From Zygotorulaspora mrakii (taxonomy: Eukaryota > Ascomycota > Saccharomycetes > Saccharomycetales > Saccharomycetaceae): a stretch of 64,000 nt of DNA. The stretch is from assembly GCF_013402915.1 (NCBI RefSeq), contig NC_050720.1:1240001-1304000 (forward strand), given 5' to 3'. Of this stretch, positions 10,801-19,102 are shown piece by piece. The stretch's first letter is position 1. Each line of letters opens with the position of its first letter. The notes below the pieces were generated by a model. It did no database searches. It worked only from the letters and a program-made list of their open reading frames with translations, and was not told the origin of the DNA. Position numbers and translations under genes: made by a program.

Positions 10801-11893
10801 TGACCCACAGTTGAATCCTATCTTTCAATACAATTGTTAAAACTTCCGAGCTACAGTTCCAGCATAATGAGAGTATCTGCTCATCCAGAGCCAATCTTGT
10901 GTCAAACTCCCCATGCCTTAAACCATTCCTTTCGAAGAAAATCAGTTCCAGCGCTTCTTCATCTTCTAAATTAACACTGCGCCTAATGCTGGCGATTAGC
11001 GAGCCCTGAGGCCTCCAACTTAAGCTCTGCTCCATACCGTCAACCGGTTCCGATGCACTATCCAGTTGACCGTCACGAGTAAAGACTCTGATTGCTCTTC
11101 TTTCCAGCTTCTCCGGTGTTTCGTCAACGTTGGTTACAGTTTCGACTGAAGAAATCGCAAAATACTCACAATCTCCCCTCCATGAGATATTGATTTCGTG
11201 CGTGTCCAGACTGGTAATATTTCCGATATCCACTACATAAGGCATGGTGGGATCCCTTAGACCACTACCTACGAACCCGGAGGTCTTCAGATCTGCCAAA
11301 GCATCCCGTTCAATCGCTCTTGCACCTCGTCCTCTAAATTGTGTCTCTTTTTTACCCCAGCCAACAGTAACATGTTTGGATTTTTTTAGATCTTCCTTCT
11401 GCATATTGTACTCTGATATTAGTTCGTAAAGTTTACTTAAAAGAATCACATTGCGATCCGTTGTAACGATCGCTAGAGTCTCTTCATCATATGACCAATC
11501 GGCGGCTTCAATACCATTATCGATGGTACCCACTATCTCCACAATCGTTTCGGATGGGTCATACATACTTGAATCGTAGGTCGCTGTGATGATATCTCCC
11601 TGCTTAAATACAAAAGCTAATTGATTAACATCTGCAAAATGCACAAAACTCAGCAGAACATCATCGAATGTATCCAGATTAAAGGATGCCAATACATTTT
11701 TTTTGCCAGTTTTCATAAACTGGTGAACTTCAATCAGGCCCACATCCAGTGCACCAATTACACATGTAACACTATCAGATAATGAATCAAAAACACTATC
11801 GATCAACCTGATTGTAACATCTGAATTCTCTTCTCGATAAGGAGAGCTCACCGCTCTCAATTTACCTTTGTTCAAGGTGATCAAGTTTCTCAT
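7892..11893 (-). CDS. IKI3: Elp1/Iki3, Elongator scaffold subunit
   Basis: This is the largest subunit of the Elongator complex, which makes the mcm5 and ncm5 groups on wobble uridines of tRNA. The protein has 1333 residues (1349 in S. cerevisiae). The first ~700 residues form two WD40 propellers (VTVGWGKKETQFRGRGARA and WHPEKDLTLMYG are near-identical to the yeast protein). A TPR-like helical region follows. Near the end is the basic tRNA-binding segment GGTAKTGASRRTAKNKRREERKRARGKKG (about residues 1190-1220), and the tail EIPVPDIKEF is conserved. I start at MRNLITLNKGK, ATG at 11893. The S. cerevisiae protein has a longer N-terminus, but here the frame upstream has only a TTG. Orthologue YLR384C. 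Confidence 0.97.
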   Translation of the reverse strand: MRNLITLNKGKLRAVSSPYREENSDVTIRLIDSVFDSLSDSVTCVIGALDVGLIEVHQFMKTGKKNVLASFNLDTFDDVLLSFVHFADVNQLAFVFKQGDIITATYDSSMYDPSETIVEIVGTIDNGIEAADWSYDEETLAIVTTDRNVILLSKLYELISEYNMQKEDLKKSKHVTVGWGKKETQFRGRGARAIERDALADLKTSGFVGSGLRDPTMPYVVDIGNITSLDTHEINISWRGDCEYFAISSVETVTNVDETPEKLERRAIRVFTRDGQLDSASEPVDGMEQSLSWRPQGSLIASIRRSVNLEDEEALELIFFERNGLRHGEFDTRLALDEQILSLCWNCSSEVLTIVLKDRIQLWVTKNYHWYLKQEVSVSNVQFVKWHPEKDLTLMYGSNDIVNVVDFAYKMAQGPTFEPFDIGTTVVVDGKTVNISPLAMANVPPPMYYRDFETSGNVIDVAVSLSNEIFAALDKESLVLASVPSLEDMKGGQHPTISSIYPISDFSSELDEVRQLAFINDSTVGVLLDSDNFSRIALIDVQDVTQPTLVKIIDTFDKVVILRSAFDYNKLVYETRDGSIMQLDAEGQNESISKFPYLVRDFRVKRIHNSLNDDMGQWSSDSSKLVAFGLTGNGKLYANDVLLASAVTSMEITNSLLLFTTAQHNLHFVHLNSFDFKPLPTVESGVVDERVRAIERGSLLVTVIPSKSAVILQASRGNLETIYPRIMVLAGVRKDIMNKSYRKALQYCRTQRISLDILHDYAPELFYENLELFINQVEEVDYLNFFISCLSEDDVTKTKYKETLHSGISQEFELEPAPLTEMQLYMKKKLFDPSKSKVNKICQALLDVLLSKEAYKKKYIQTIITAYASQNPQNLEDALKLIATVEDSKERDSCVTYLCFLQDANVVYKVALSIYDVKLAVSVAQKSQMDPREYLPFLQSLYDNGPLRRQFLIDDYLKNYEKALHHLAEIEKSEEGVSSETIEYVCMHGLYKHALHVYRYEKNKQDMIYHIFAKDLSSRQEYADAGIIYEMLDEYKEAMSAYILAKKWREALSIAQAHYPDELFAVAEELVSSLHFEHRYTDTAAIQLEFLDNIEQSLVDYCKAYKYDTACLVATSKGKSELIEKFVDPGLGEGFGVVAELLADCERQVHSQLKRLRELRAKKEEDPYAFYGQEAEQNDDVSIAPSETSTKESFFTRYTGKTGGTAKTGASRRTAKNKRREERKRARGKKGTIYEEEYLVKSIGRLIERLDHTRSDASQLINGLCRRSMKEQAYQIQKNFVDLIELLKANVKEIYNISEKDRERIDENGEVYFIPEIPVPDIKEFVKSKVVDF

Positions 11894-12038
11894 TTCCTTC
11901 AAGATTGTCCGGAACCAGATCAGTGACCGTTAAAACCCTCGAATTTGAGGCACAATTAGGTCCTCAATCAAAGAAATTTCGATGACTTTGATACTTTGAT
12001 TGCTCTTGAAGGTCATCGCCGTTGTTTTACATGATAAA

Positions 12039-12060
12039 ATGGCTGAAAAATTTTAGCCAT
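12039..12060. promoter_or_regulatory. RRPE-like inverted repeat upstream of ELP1
   Basis: A 22-base inverted repeat has 6-base arms ATGGCT / AGCCAT enclosing TGAAAAATTTT, an exact RRPE (ribosomal RNA processing element) core. A PAC-like GTCATCGCC lies 25 bases away at 12012-12020. It is about 150 bases upstream of the ELP1 ATG and just past the SWC7 stop, so regulation of ELP1 is the natural reading. A Cbf1-type TCACGTGA follows at 12075-12082. Confidence 0.5.
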
Positions 12061-12113
12061 TAAAAACAAATATATCACGTGAAAACCTTTAATCATTTAA
12101 TATCCAGAATGGA

Positions 12114-12503
12114 TTAATTGTAGCTTTGTAGATGCTCCATTATGTTCTGTCTTAACATGGGCAGCTGATAATTCTGCAGTTCCTCTATTCTTTTCGTGTA
12201 GTAGTAATTTGCGAGTGTCACCACAGTTACTGGGGTCTCGTCGGTGGACTTGACATCTGGCGTGCCCAATTCGAAAACTTCATTCACTAGACTCTTGAGA
12301 CTTCTCAATTGTAGTGTTTGTAATTCAGGGGCGTACATTTTCACCAGGGTATGGTTTTGAAACTCTACCAAAAGGGCTCGATCAATGATTGGCTCCATTA
12401 AGAGGGACTCAAGTGACAGTGATTTGTCCTGATGTGCTAAAAGCTGTTGTCTTTGTAACACAATTTGCAGCAGTAGCAAAATAACATTGGATGGATACTC
12501 CAT
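12114..12503 (-). CDS. SWC7: Swc7, SWR1 complex subunit
   Basis: Swc7 is a small subunit of the nuclear SWR1 remodeller, which exchanges H2A for H2A.Z. The ORF has 129 residues (132 in S. cerevisiae). It carries the family stretches YPSNVILLLLQIVLQRQQ and SLLMEPIIDRALLVE, with an all-helical, leucine-rich composition and no known catalytic motif. It follows ELP1 on the same strand, as YLR385C follows YLR384C. It is divergent from VAC14, with less than 200 bases between the two ATGs. Confidence 0.93.
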   Translation of the reverse strand: MEYPSNVILLLLQIVLQRQQLLAHQDKSLSLESLLMEPIIDRALLVEFQNHTLVKMYAPELQTLQLRSLKSLVNEVFELGTPDVKSTDETPVTVVTLANYYYTKRIEELQNYQLPMLRQNIMEHLQSYN

Positions 12504-12696
12504 TGAGATATTCAGTTGGAGCGGCTATTATCGTCTTCCTCTACGTCTGTTCTCATCGGTGGTACTTGCATGAAATAGCGCGACCTAAATCTTAATCTTG
12601 AAGGGAGGCAAGAAAACGTCCAGTGTTTAGAAAAGAAGAAATTGAACCTATTGAGAACATCCAACAAGCTTGCTTCGCAGCTTAATTTGCTTAACT

Positions 12697-15431
12697 ATGG
12701 GTATGTTCGCGATATTACGCCACTTGATGGAGTGCAGTGTGCTTTGTGAGTTGCAACGACTAACATTATTGAACGCGATACAGATAAATCTATCGTGAAG
12801 GGGCTGAATGATAAACTATACGAGAAGCGTAAAAGCACGGCTCTTGAACTAGAAAGGTTGGTCAAGCAATGTGTTATGGACGAAAACTATGCTAGAATTG
12901 ATAAGATAATAGATGAGCTGTGCAGAGATTACACATATGCTCTACACCAACCCATGGCTAGGAACGCAGGGCTGATGGGGTTGGCGGCCGCCGCAATAGC
13001 ATTGAGTACAAATGATGTGGGCAGGTATTTGAAGCATATTTTGCCTCCAGTGTTAGCATGCTTTGGAGATCAGAATGATCAGGTAAGATTCTACGCCTGT
13101 GAAAGTTTGTACAATATTGCTAAGATTGCTAAAGGAGAAATTCTTGTTTACTTCAACGAGGTCTTCGATGTGCTTTGCAAGATAAGTGCAGATACGGAAA
13201 ACTCAGTGAGAGGGGCAGCTGAATTGTTAGATCGTTTGATAAAGGATATTGTCGCGGAAACTGCCTCAAATTATGTCAGCGTCGTTAATGTAGATCCTCG
13301 CGAGGTATCCCATTCTACTAGAACCGATCCTGTCACAGGAAACGTTTATCAGGGAGACTATGAACAAAATAGTTCGCTTGCATTTTCTTTAGCAAGATTT
13401 ATACCTCTATTGTCTGAGAGGATTTATACAATAAATCCAGACACAAGAGTCTTTCTTGTGGATTGGTTGAAGGTTCTACTAAACACGCCCGGTCTCGAAT
13501 TAATTACTTTTTTACCCTCATTTTTAGGTGGATTATTTACCTTCTTGGGAGACTCTCACAAAGACGTCAGGACTGTTACACACGCCCTTATGGATTTGCT
13601 ACTCCACGAGGTTGACAGAGTCTCAAAACTACAAGACGAAATCGAAAAGACTGAGCTGCAAAGAAAAAGGTTAATAGACGATAAAAACGATACGCCATCA
13701 AAGAAGATTGATGGAATTTTGATTGCTGAAAAAAAAAAGACCTTGATGAATGCCTTGGGAAAGCTATCCGTTGACCCTAACGGTGCTGCCTCTGAATCTT
13801 CATTAGTTTCTGATGATGCCAATTCAGACCAATTAGAAGAGGATTCTTCTTCAAGAATGCTAGAGCAAAGCCCTGAACAATCAGAAACTCGAGATGGAGA
13901 AGAATATATTCCAGGACAAGATATTCACCTTGATTTCCCTGAAATAATAGATGTGCTGATCAACAATCTTGCATCTTCCGAAACAGAAATTCAGTTAGTA
14001 GCTCTTCATTGGATTAAAGCCATTCTATCGTTATCCCCTGATGATTTCGTTCCCTTCTTTTCAAAAATACTTTCTTTATTGCTGAAGCTTTTGAGTGATC
14101 CAGATTCTCGTATCAGCGAAAGTGCTCAAATTGTGAACCAAAGACTAGTTGCATTATGCAACGATCATGAGAATTTCAAGTATTCAACATCTATAGCGTA
14201 CGGGTCAATTGTCAATACTATGACATTGCAATTTTTTGATAGTAAGGTTGACGCAAAAATAGCATGCTTAGATTGGTTACTTTTAATCTACCGCACGGCT
14301 CCGGACCAAATTATGGAGCACAGCGAAAGCATGTTCTTGACACTCCTTAAGTCATTTTCTGACAAAGATAGCAGGTTAATAGAAAAAGCTTTGGAGCTCC
14401 TGTCTTGTCTTTGCTCTGATTCAAATGACAATTACATCAAAAAGTTTTTGCAAGATCTTTTGACATTGTTTAAAAGAGATTCGAAACTTCTAAAGGTTAG
14501 AGCAAACTTTATCACAAGGCAAATATGTGCAAGGCTATCTCCTGAACGTATTTATAAAGTCATCTCACCATTATTAGATTTCAATGATGACATCATTTTT
14601 GTACGCATGATGATTCAAATTTTGAGTACCAATTTGATCACTGCTTCAGAGGTCGAACCTCTCCGCAAAAAATTGAGAAATGGAGATGAAGGGGCATTTT
14701 TTAGAACACTTTTCAAGTCATGGTGCTACAATCCTGTTTCTGTAATATCCCTATGTCTAGTTTCAGAGAATTATGAAATGGCTTATTCTGTTCTACAAGC
14801 TTTTGTCGATTATGATTTATCTCTCAACGATTTAGTGCAACTAGATGTTCTAGTTCAGTTGCTGGAATCACCTGTCTTCACAAGAATGAGATTACAGCTA
14901 CTAGAGCAGCAAAAGTTTCCTTATCTGCACAAATCTTTATATGGAATATTGATGATTTTACCACAATCAAAGGCATTTGATATTTTGAATCGCAGGCTTA
15001 ACAGTGTTAGCAATTTTGGATGGAATTCATGCATCGAAAAGCCTTTTTATGAACAGAGAAACTCGTCACGTTCTAGCGTCCATACGGGTTCTGACCAGGA
15101 ATCTCCCCGTAGATCCAAAAGTCAAAGCAATTTACATTATAATGAGTTACTCGAACACTTCAATACAGTATGCGAGGCTGTCCGTCCATCGATAGCATAT
15201 CTGGACGTCTGCGATCCAGATTTACCTTTTCTAAATACCGCTTATGAGGGCAAAGGAAGTTTCGAGACTCCGTCCATAAATCATGGACGAGAATCCTCAG
15301 TAAATAGCAAGATGGGGAGAGACACGAGTGAAAGTTTTACTGACAACAGCTCAGAAATATATAGAGATGGTGCTGCCAGTAGAATAACTAGGCGAATTTC
15401 AGGCAAGTTAAAGAAATTAAGTAGAACTTAA
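12697..15431 (+). CDS. VAC14: Vac14, PI(3,5)P2 scaffold; spliced gene, exons 12697-12700 and 12784-15431
   Basis: Vac14 is a HEAT-repeat scaffold that holds the Fab1 kinase and Fig4 phosphatase on the vacuole and so controls PI(3,5)P2. The long frame opens at 12750 but has no in-frame ATG: its first standard-like start would be a GTG at 12795 in the middle of the conserved KGLNDKLYEKRK block. An ATG at 12697 followed by G, then GTATGT (donor), GACTAAC (branch, 12758-12764) and ACAG (acceptor, ends 12783), repairs this. ATGG joined to ATAAATCTATCGTG reads MDKSIVKGL, matching S. cerevisiae MEKSIAKGL. The spliced product has 883 residues (880 in S. cerevisiae). Conserved blocks include HQPMARNAGLMGLAA and LPPVLACFGDQNDQVRFYACE. 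S. cerevisiae YLR386W has no intron as I recall it. Confidence 0.95.
12701..12783 (+). other. VAC14: VAC14 intron, 83 nt
   Basis: The donor is GTATGT at 12701, the branch site GACTAAC at 12758-12764 (one base from TACTAAC), and the acceptor CAG ends at 12783, 20 bases past the branch A. The first coding exon is only 4 nt. If unspliced, translation from 12697 stops after about 33 codons at 12796, so Vac14 production depends on splicing. Confidence 0.9.
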
Positions 15432-15495
15432 ATAAAAGACTTGTATTGGCAAGCAAACAGAATACCAAATTTCTGTAGACTTAGAAGTTATGCAT

Positions 15496-16770
15496 TCATT
15501 GTAACAGCTCATCCCTATAATGTGCCTGATAGTTGATTTTGCTTGATTTTTCTCTTCTGATCTGTTGATCGAGAGCCCTCTTTTCCATCTGCTGCATGTT
15601 TTTAAGTCCTTGTTTGAATTGTTTCTCAGTGATACCACTGGCCAGTCTTCTATCTGCAGCACTAACGGTTCTTCTACTTTCGCTATGGCCTGGTGGTAAA
15701 CTTATATTTTGTCTGTAATATCTTTGGCCACTACGGTGGCCAACTCTCGCACCTGTTGGTAGAGTTAATTCCATACCCGTATCATCTACAGGAAAAACAG
15801 AGTAATTAGAGTTGATACCGTTCTCGCCGGAGTCCATAGCCGGGAGCGTTTTGTCTTCCTCAGTTTTACTGTCGGAGAAACGAATTTTTTTAGAACTAGT
15901 CATGTCATCAGTTTCTGTTTGTTGGGAATCTAAAGAGCTGAAATCGTAGAACTGAGATACACTATTTCGCTCCTCCTTGGTTTCGTAAGGGAGCTTACAA
16001 TGACGTTTAGAATTCATATGTGCACGTATGCTTTCCAGTGTGGTGCCCTTAAAAACACAACACAAACATTGCTTCTTATGAACTACAATTTCAATCAAAT
16101 GTTGGATTAGCCCAGGTAAATCTACAAGATATGACCTCTCAGGGATATAAAGACCATGGCGCTTGAACATGTGGCTCAAATTCCTTTCGAGATCCTTATG
16201 TTTCGCTCCACAGAAAATGCAGTCGTTTATGCTTACCTCGTTATTTTCCTGTTCACCTGCAGATGATATTGAAATATTATCATCACCAATATCTGACTCA
16301 TAGTTGGATTCGCTGGTAAATCCATATTCTGACATGGTGTCCTCCCCGAAATCTGTAGTGACTTCTCCACTCCGTATAGACAACCTCGATATTCTTGAAG
16401 CGACAGATCCAGTAGGTGAAATGGAGCGTACAGGTCCTAAAGGTTCTTCATGTGCCTCCGGTCTTCTGCTCCGTGTCGCCAGAGTCGACCCTTCACCCTG
16501 TTCTGATCGCTTGTCTCTCTTCTTTTCCTTCGAGAGGCGATGAACTCCTTTGAATAGAGGAAAGCCGAACTCATCTACCTGGTTTTCAGATCTTTCTCTT
16601 TCAACTACTTGTAATTTTTCAGCAAACTGGGCAGCATCAATTGGCGGCAAATTGGCAATTCTTCTTTTCAAATTATATCTGTGCCATTCAGTCTTCATAT
16701 GATACCTTTGTGAATCACTCGATCTGAACTGAATCGAACAGGAATTACAGGTGAATATAGCATAGCTCAT
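15496..16770 (-). CDS. REH1: Rei1/Reh1-type cytoplasmic 60S maturation factor
   Basis: Rei1 and its paralogue Reh1 are C2H2 zinc-finger proteins that bind the nascent 60S exit tunnel in the cytoplasm and help release shuttling factors such as Arx1. The ORF has 424 residues. It starts with the finger CNSCSIQFRSSDSQRYHMKTEWHRYNLKRR. It has central C2H2 units (CIFCGAKHKDLERNLSHMFKRHG and CLCCVFKGTTLESIRAHMNSKRHCK) and a conserved basic C-terminus (TGARVGHRSGQRYYRQN). S. cerevisiae has two copies (REI1, YBR267W; REH1, YLR387C). The position next to VAC14 matches YLR387C, but in an unduplicated genome this gene may do both jobs, so the symbol reflects position, not a functional split. Confidence 0.92.
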   Translation of the reverse strand: MSYAIFTCNSCSIQFRSSDSQRYHMKTEWHRYNLKRRIANLPPIDAAQFAEKLQVVERERSENQVDEFGFPLFKGVHRLSKEKKRDKRSEQGEGSTLATRSRRPEAHEEPLGPVRSISPTGSVASRISRLSIRSGEVTTDFGEDTMSEYGFTSESNYESDIGDDNISISSAGEQENNEVSINDCIFCGAKHKDLERNLSHMFKRHGLYIPERSYLVDLPGLIQHLIEIVVHKKQCLCCVFKGTTLESIRAHMNSKRHCKLPYETKEERNSVSQFYDFSSLDSQQTETDDMTSSKKIRFSDSKTEEDKTLPAMDSGENGINSNYSVFPVDDTGMELTLPTGARVGHRSGQRYYRQNISLPPGHSESRRTVSAADRRLASGITEKQFKQGLKNMQQMEKRALDQQIRREKSSKINYQAHYRDELLQ

Positions 16771-17805
16771 ACTTTAACTTGATCTCAAAAGAATGGCAGG
16801 ATCGTTTACTGTGGTTAGACGATATTCATTGAGATTTTGTTTAATCTTTGCGCAGCTTCTATTGAACATTTTTCATTGCGCCTAATTTCTCTAAAAAAAT
16901 ATGCTGATGATGAAGATCGCACAGGCTCCAAATAATAGTTTCAATGTAGTTCAAGGGGGAACCATGCGAGCTACAACAAGGCGCTCTACTTGTGGCGCAA
17001 ATTATGTTGAGACATTACGCACTTAAGAATACCTGCCTCTTACCAGTTTCATTAATAATCGCTATGGGATGATCGATGATCACTACCATGTCCTAAGCCA
17101 AGTTGTACCAGCTATTGAGACCACGAAGAGATGGGAAATGTGATTGGGTGACCCGTATATTGAAGCAATGTGTGCCACTCTGTTGGTTTATGCGAGTAAT
17201 GATAATCTTATTCCGAGCCAAACAAGCTGAAAGGAGGAGAATGCTATGGACACTAGCGAAGCTGTTTTGAATGCTCTGTCAGGGTCTAAACTGGGGCACA
17301 TAAATAATTATAATTTTCAGAGATGTTAATCCACGGAATGGCTTCACAGAGCATATATAACTACGACTTCCATGGTGTTGGAAACACTAAGGTCATTCAG
17401 ACTTCACATCGTTCACTCTCCTAAATTTATATTTTTGACTCTTTACGAAAGAACAGGCATTTATTAGCTTTCTCTAGATTCCACGAAACATACGTTTGAT
17501 CTTGTAAGACTGCGCTGAGTTTTATTCTGCTACAGTTTTTTTAAATTTCGTTCTCTCTTCCTCTCTGCCAGATCAGGAACATCATGAGGTATTCGTGGTT
17601 ACTGGAGACTGAAGAGAAAGCTTGAGGCCAAAAGAGGTGAAAAATTAGCATAAACATAGAGTTAAAAAAACTAAGTATAAACTTACGAACTAACAGAAGT
17701 GTGGTACACTCATTTGTGACCCAATTCTTTTTTTGTCGTCTTATTTTACCGAAAACGTTAAAGGATGTCGTACTCAAATGACTTAAACTTATAGCGTCGA
17801 TCCCA
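16771..17805. other. Gene-poor interval; one perfect ARS-consensus match
   Basis: No ORF with coding character and no tRNA signals are visible across about 1 kb. ATTTATATTTT at 17425-17435 is a perfect match to the S. cerevisiae origin consensus (WTTTAYRTTTW) in an AT-rich setting, so an origin is possible. However, origin sequence requirements differ among these yeasts and single matches are common by chance. Confidence 0.25.
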
Positions 17806-18024
17806 TCATTCTTGTGAATCGCGAGGTTGACGTGGCCCACGAGGGTACCGAGGCTCCCTAGCTTCTCTTTGTTCACGAGGATCTCTTTGGTCGCGAGGAT
17901 CTCTTTGTTCACGTGGATCCATTTGTCTACGGGGATCCATTGGTTCACGGGGATCCTTTGGGTTACGGAATTCGTATGGAGGACGTGTGTCGCTGTTTTG
18001 GTTGTCGTTGGGATAGCCGGACAT
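17806..18024 (-). CDS. Small hexapeptide-repeat protein, unknown function
   Basis: I do not recognise this gene. A 72-residue frame starts MSGYPNDNQNSD and then consists of about eight six-residue units, mostly ending in PR (for example RQMDPR, EQRDPR, DQRDPR, EPRYPR), before ending DSQE. It has no hydrophobic segment, is nearly all charged, Pro or Gln, and is probably disordered. An ATG 39 bases upstream (18063) would add 13 residues. A TATAAAAG box on the same strand at 18105-18112 lies 81-88 bases before the 18024 ATG, which favours the shorter form. The DNA beneath is an 18-base tandem repeat, so the frame could also be a by-product of repeat expansion. No homologue comes to mind between REH1 and TSR1 in other yeasts. 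Confidence 0.45.
   Translation of the reverse strand: MSGYPNDNQNSDTRPPYEFRNPKDPREPMDPRRQMDPREQRDPRDQRDPREQREAREPRYPRGPRQPRDSQE
17871..17978. repeat. 18-bp tandem repeat, about six units
   Basis: Five clear 18-base units begin at 17871, 17889, 17907, 17925 and 17943 (for example GTTCACGAGGATCTCTTT). A sixth degraded unit starts at 17961, and a more degraded one precedes the array. Unit length is a multiple of three, and on the minus strand each unit encodes one hexapeptide of the small ORF. Confidence 0.9.
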
Positions 18025-19102
18025 TTTACTGCGTTTTGTTAGCCTTAGAACGTACAGACTCATAAAATATATTGATATGTGTTTTTGTATAACAACATGG
18101 TCTCCTTTTATATTGAAAAGTTAGCTAACACTTGATATATACCGGCAGCACAAAGGGTCCAGATCAAGCATCGCATACATTGCTTCTTACTCTGTATTGC
18201 TATTGATACTGTACGTCATATTAGTTCATTCAGTGCTCCTTCAACGCATCTCCAAAGCTGCTACTAGCACAAATGATGAATCGAGACATCCTTTAGTATT
18301 TAGACCTTATATTTGTTCTGGACACTTTAGAATAGCTCATTTTTGATGTTTTTTCTATTTTTCATTTTCTGTATTCTATGCATATATGAGAATGGTTCCA
18401 AGAATGTCGCAATGTTCTTTTCTTTTACGCGAAGTATAAGAAGTCATAAAGAAGAAATGATACTCTTGCTAGCGATTTAGAGGCGGAGATTGAGTTCTGA
18501 ACACTCATTCTATTTGTATTTCTATTCTACTTGTACACCCTTGAATAGCAAACGACATATGGTGTTGTTTTAGGGATTGCAAACAGAAATAGTTGCGTTT
18601 TTGAATTACTAAGAGACGGTGCTGTATTGCAGCATAAGAGAAAGGCTGTTGATTTAATTTACTGTTTGTGGCAAAATATATCCTTTTATTTTGACCAAAT
18701 AAAAATAGTTAGTTTTATATACTCATGCTAGAGCGTGTACAGAATTACTTTGCATAGTATCCCGATCGCAGTTTCTGCTTGTAAATTGTCGTCAAAGTTA
18801 GGGCGAACTATTCAACCTCTTTTATCGAAAACGGTGGATTCAACGAAGAGCACGGTTCCAAGCCCCACAGAATGACAAACTGTGATACAGTACAAGAAAC
18901 CATATCAATTTTTAAAGCAGCGCGCATTTTGAAAAGAAGCAAGGCTTTTTTTATTGGAAAGAAATGAATTTGCAATGCAGCATACTGCAGTAAAATGTGC
19001 AAAATTTTAGGACAAATCTTCCACGTTCTCAATAGATACTTACATATGAAGCTATGATACAAAATGAGCTGCGCGTAACAACAAATGTGACGATGAAGAA
19101 CA
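18025..19102. other. Interval between the repeat ORF and TSR1
   Basis: About 1.1 kb, AT-rich, with the TATAAAAG box (minus strand, 18105-18112) in front of the repeat ORF. I see no other coding, tRNA or snoRNA signal. The TSR1 3' UTR presumably occupies the right end. Confidence 0.4.

Noticed and set aside
12795..12797. GTG as the VAC14 start
   Set aside because: It falls inside the conserved N-terminal block, and the ATGG micro-exon with full splice signals gives a better match to the homologue.
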